Notes under the pieces: model-generated
What the model saw: only the letters and a program-made list of their open reading frames with translations
Told to the model about the DNA's origin: nothing
Databases searched by the model: none
Origin: Candidatus Curtissbacteria bacterium RIFCSPLOWO2_01_FULL_38_11b
GTDB lineage: Bacteria > Patescibacteriota > Microgenomatia > Curtissbacterales > GWA2-41-24
Length of the DNA stretch: 15,357 nt
Reading direction: 5' to 3'
NCBI GenBank assembly: GCA_001774995.1
Contig: MFBO01000039.1
Location: 15,124 to 30,480, forward strand
Translations under genes and position numbers: made by a program
Shown here: piece after piece, positions 13,217 to 15,357 of the stretch
Position numbering within the stretch: the stretch's first letter is position 1
Layout: the number at the start of each line of letters is the position of its first letter

Positions 13217-15241
13217 TTAGAAAACTACTACTCCGCTCCTACCAAAAGCTTCCCATTTTGTGTTGAACATAGATTGCGATAAATACACTTCCCCTACTAG
13301 TGGATCATTAACAATTATTTGAGAAGGATCGTCCGCTTTCCCGGCAAACCCCTTAACAACCATCGTATGTTCGCCAGCGATTGCTTGAATTTGATTTCCT
13401 CCCGGAGTATTCCAAAAAGAAGCAACCCCACCTCTAGAATATCCCCATACTTGAACAGGGTTCCCTTTTAATAACTGGTCAGTTAATTGGCCAAGAGACC
13501 AGCCACTAAAAGATTGGGCATTTCTATAAATTTTTGCTACTCTTTCTATTGGTCCCCAATGCACACCATAGCCTGACACCATTTGTTTACCTTTAACATT
13601 ACCAACAAAGGCGGCATTTGGGTCTCCCCATATACCATCTTGCTTAGGTGTATTATCAAAACCTATTAATTCTAGAATCTGGTCTTCATTAATCGGTATT
13701 CCTTTAAAAATGAGGATCATTCTTAAACTAGCTGCTTCACAAGATAAGGGGTATTTTTGCAAGTATGCGGGCACGGACAGAATAAAAACAAAGCTTTCAG
13801 TTGAAAAACTTGTAGTAAAAAAATCACGGGAAACTAAACCCCTAATACTTTTTATTCCTGGAGCGAAGACGGTCATGTATTTTGTATCGTAGGCAAGAAG
13901 ATGACTCGGGGCAAAAATCATAGTATTTCCGTTCCATGTGAAGGTTCCATCTACTTGCGGAGTTATTGAAAAGTTGTTTTGTGCCGAAATTTTGTCTACT
14001 TCCTGATCAAAATTAAAGCTTAGACTATTTTTGACTCCAATATTTTCATTCTGATTTTCCCAAACTGATGAAGCCGAAACTATTTTTACCGAACCGATTG
14101 TTTTAAAGTCTAAAACTATGTCTTCTTCTGTATATGTTCCGTCTATTGACTTTGTACCTTTTGCAATTTTTATCTCGTAAGGCGTTTCGAATTCCAACTT
14201 TTTGGGAATTATGGAAAGTTTTTTATCTTCGGATAAGACAATTGTGCCTGCAAAAGCAGGCTCAACCGAGATATTTTCTTGGACGCTTTTAAAATCCATA
14301 GCTTTTGTAAACTCAATATTAAGGGGTGCATCAACGAATGCCTGCTCGGCGTTGCGAATAAATGAAGCGATCCTGGGAGGAAGTTTAGTTTTAAACTTCG
14401 TTGACGACTCGCTTTGTTGTGTTCCACGAAAAACTATAGCACCTTCTTTGTCTTTTGCAATGCGGGCTTTGGCAACTTTTAGGGAATACTCTGTTCCTTG
14501 CTTAAGCCTTTCTTTGGGTTTAATAATGTAGGATTTATAATCTTTAGAAACTTCGACACTATGGTCAATGTGGGGTTCTAAAACAAAGCTAAAATCTGCG
14601 AGGTTTTTATTTGGTCTATCAAGTTCTATGCTGATTGGGCTGTCAAGAGAAACGTCATTTGACCCTGCTTGAGGCGAAATGCTGGAAACATTTGGCAGTG
14701 GTTCTGTTTTAAAAGTAAGAGAAAAATTGTTGCTTTGAGATAATTTAGAAACGTTTTTTACATTTTTAAGTATAATGGTATACTCAACATCCGGAAGAAA
14801 GGTAACTTCCGGGTAAAATACCAGTTTTCTATAAAGGTGAGTTTTGTAGTATGAAATTTCAAACCTCCATGTTCCAGGAATTTTAGGGCTTATTTGTTTT
14901 GCCAGTTCGCTTCTTGAAACAGGCCTATCGAACGTAATTTCTATTTTTGAACTAATTGGAACTTCGGATGAATTAGCAGCTGGGGACGAATTTGAAATTT
15001 TAGGTGAAGGGATAAAGTAGTATAGAACTGCTGTGAATATCAAAAAGACAAAAAAAACTTTAACAATAAGGGCGGTTATCAAAAATTTCTTAATATGACT
15101 CGGGTTCTGGGGCTTTGTTGTGAAGTGATGAACAAGATAAATAATTGTAGTAACTATTAAAAAAATCGAAAAATAAAATATAACAAGATCGGGAGAAATA
15201 AGAGGAGACCCTTCAACTGCAGACTGTGGGCTCGAATCCAT
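13217..15241 (-). CDS. Membrane-anchored protein with Ig-like domains and a C39-like cysteine peptidase
   Basis: A 674-residue protein. Two membrane helices (about 18-38 and 52-76) anchor it. Then come about four SbsA/Big_5-type Ig-like domains (roughly 82-180, 182-286, 288-383, 385-480), recognisable by repeated starts such as SSISPQAGSNDVSLDSPISI, central KLSIIPKK-type strands and ends like FKTE and FKTI. The C-terminal 190 residues form a papain-fold C39_2-like peptidase with an oxyanion Gln (Q495), catalytic Cys in SCEAAS (C501), His in GEHTMVV (H625) and Asp in VNDPLVG (D646), all present, so it should be active. The natural guess is a surface protease or peptide-processing enzyme held away from the membrane by an Ig stalk; substrate unknown. 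No transporter lies nearby, unlike bacteriocin-exporter C39 domains. Confidence 0.88.
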   Translation of the reverse strand: MDSSPQSAVEGSPLISPDLVIFYFSIFLIVTTIIYLVHHFTTKPQNPSHIKKFLITALIVKVFFVFLIFTAVLYYFIPSPKISNSSPAANSSEVPISSKIEITFDRPVSRSELAKQISPKIPGTWRFEISYYKTHLYRKLVFYPEVTFLPDVEYTIILKNVKNVSKLSQSNNFSLTFKTEPLPNVSSISPQAGSNDVSLDSPISIELDRPNKNLADFSFVLEPHIDHSVEVSKDYKSYIIKPKERLKQGTEYSLKVAKARIAKDKEGAIVFRGTQQSESSTKFKTKLPPRIASFIRNAEQAFVDAPLNIEFTKAMDFKSVQENISVEPAFAGTIVLSEDKKLSIIPKKLEFETPYEIKIAKGTKSIDGTYTEEDIVLDFKTIGSVKIVSASSVWENQNENIGVKNSLSFNFDQEVDKISAQNNFSITPQVDGTFTWNGNTMIFAPSHLLAYDTKYMTVFAPGIKSIRGLVSRDFFTTSFSTESFVFILSVPAYLQKYPLSCEAASLRMILIFKGIPINEDQILELIGFDNTPKQDGIWGDPNAAFVGNVKGKQMVSGYGVHWGPIERVAKIYRNAQSFSGWSLGQLTDQLLKGNPVQVWGYSRGGVASFWNTPGGNQIQAIAGEHTMVVKGFAGKADDPSQIIVNDPLVGEVYLSQSMFNTKWEAFGRSGVVVF

Positions 15242-15252
15242 AATTCAAGCTT

Positions 15253-15281
15253 AGCATAAGCAGTTGGAATGCTTTTTTGAA
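15253..15281 (-). promoter_or_regulatory. Possible promoter for the peptidase gene
   Basis: The minus strand carries TTCAAA (complement of 15276-15281, 4 of 6), a 17-base spacer and TATGCT (complement of 15253-15258, 4 of 6). The start would lie only about 5 nt before the ATG at 15241, a nearly leaderless transcript, which fits the general lack of Shine-Dalgarno motifs here. Matches are moderate in AT-rich DNA. The rest of 15282-15357 shows no gene. Confidence 0.35.
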
Positions 15282-15357
15282 TTAAATTGAGATAACTTTG
15301 AAGAGAGTTTGATGGGAACGTGAAAGTTATTAGATGGCACCTAAGATAAATTCTCTA

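Noticed and set aside
1..15357. CRISPR array, transposase or prophage genes
   Set aside because: No regularly spaced direct repeats and no transposase, integrase or phage-like protein were seen in any frame.

Overview
The window reads as a chromosomal segment of an ultra-small-genome bacterium of the Candidate Phyla Radiation (Patescibacteria), most likely the Microgenomates side. The reasons are low GC, almost no Shine-Dalgarno motifs in front of genes, unusually short or pared-down forms of core proteins (IF-2 without its N-terminal region, a Lon ATPase without its protease), an abundant CPR-type four-helix-bundle gene, and large secreted Ig-like/peptidase proteins. The taxonomic call is inference. 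UGA acts as a stop (for example at 4775-4777), so this is not one of the UGA-glycine CPR lineages.

Every convincing gene lies on the minus strand, so transcription runs from high to low coordinates. 15241-13217: a membrane-anchored protein with several SbsA-type Ig-like domains and a C-terminal C39-like cysteine peptidase. 13216-12726: a 490-bp gene-free stretch with a cluster of hairpins (13080-13190), an intrinsic terminator (12968-12986), paired direct repeats (12853-12882), a near-consensus promoter (12816-12844) and, just after its start point, a terminator-like hairpin (12761-12786). 12725-8252: a four-helix-bundle gene framed by inverted repeats, then nusA, infB, a DHH-fold protein that has lost its catalytic residues, and rpsO. 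This is a stripped version of the usual nusA-infB-(rbfA-nrnA-truB-ribF)-rpsO-pnp cluster. 8251-8042: a second good promoter and a long stem-loop forming the pnp leader. 8041-3732: pnp, a one-TM protein of unknown function, and a protease-less Lon-type AAA+ ATPase, nearly gapless. 3666-766: ftsK and a RodZ-like transmembrane HTH protein, separated by a 151-bp nested palindromic element. 765-569: a TTGACA-type promoter, AT-rich leader and twin hairpins. 568-1: DUF948-like and YtxH-like small membrane proteins, the latter running off the window edge.

Functionally, the centre is a transcription/translation/RNA-turnover group (NusA, IF-2, S15, PNPase). It seems to be controlled by leader RNA: a possible attenuator in front of nusA, the gene for a termination factor, and a long double-stranded hairpin in front of pnp, as in the E. 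coli PNPase autoregulation scheme. The left part is cell envelope and division (FtsK translocase, RodZ-like, DUF948/YtxH).

The most distinctive signals are not the core genes. They are (i) the four-helix-bundle gene carried as the loop of an inverted repeat inside the nusA leader, reminiscent of rRNA intervening sequences; (ii) a structured palindromic repeat present in two places with compensating base changes; (iii) the catalytically dead DHH protein; (iv) the Lon ATPase lacking a protease.
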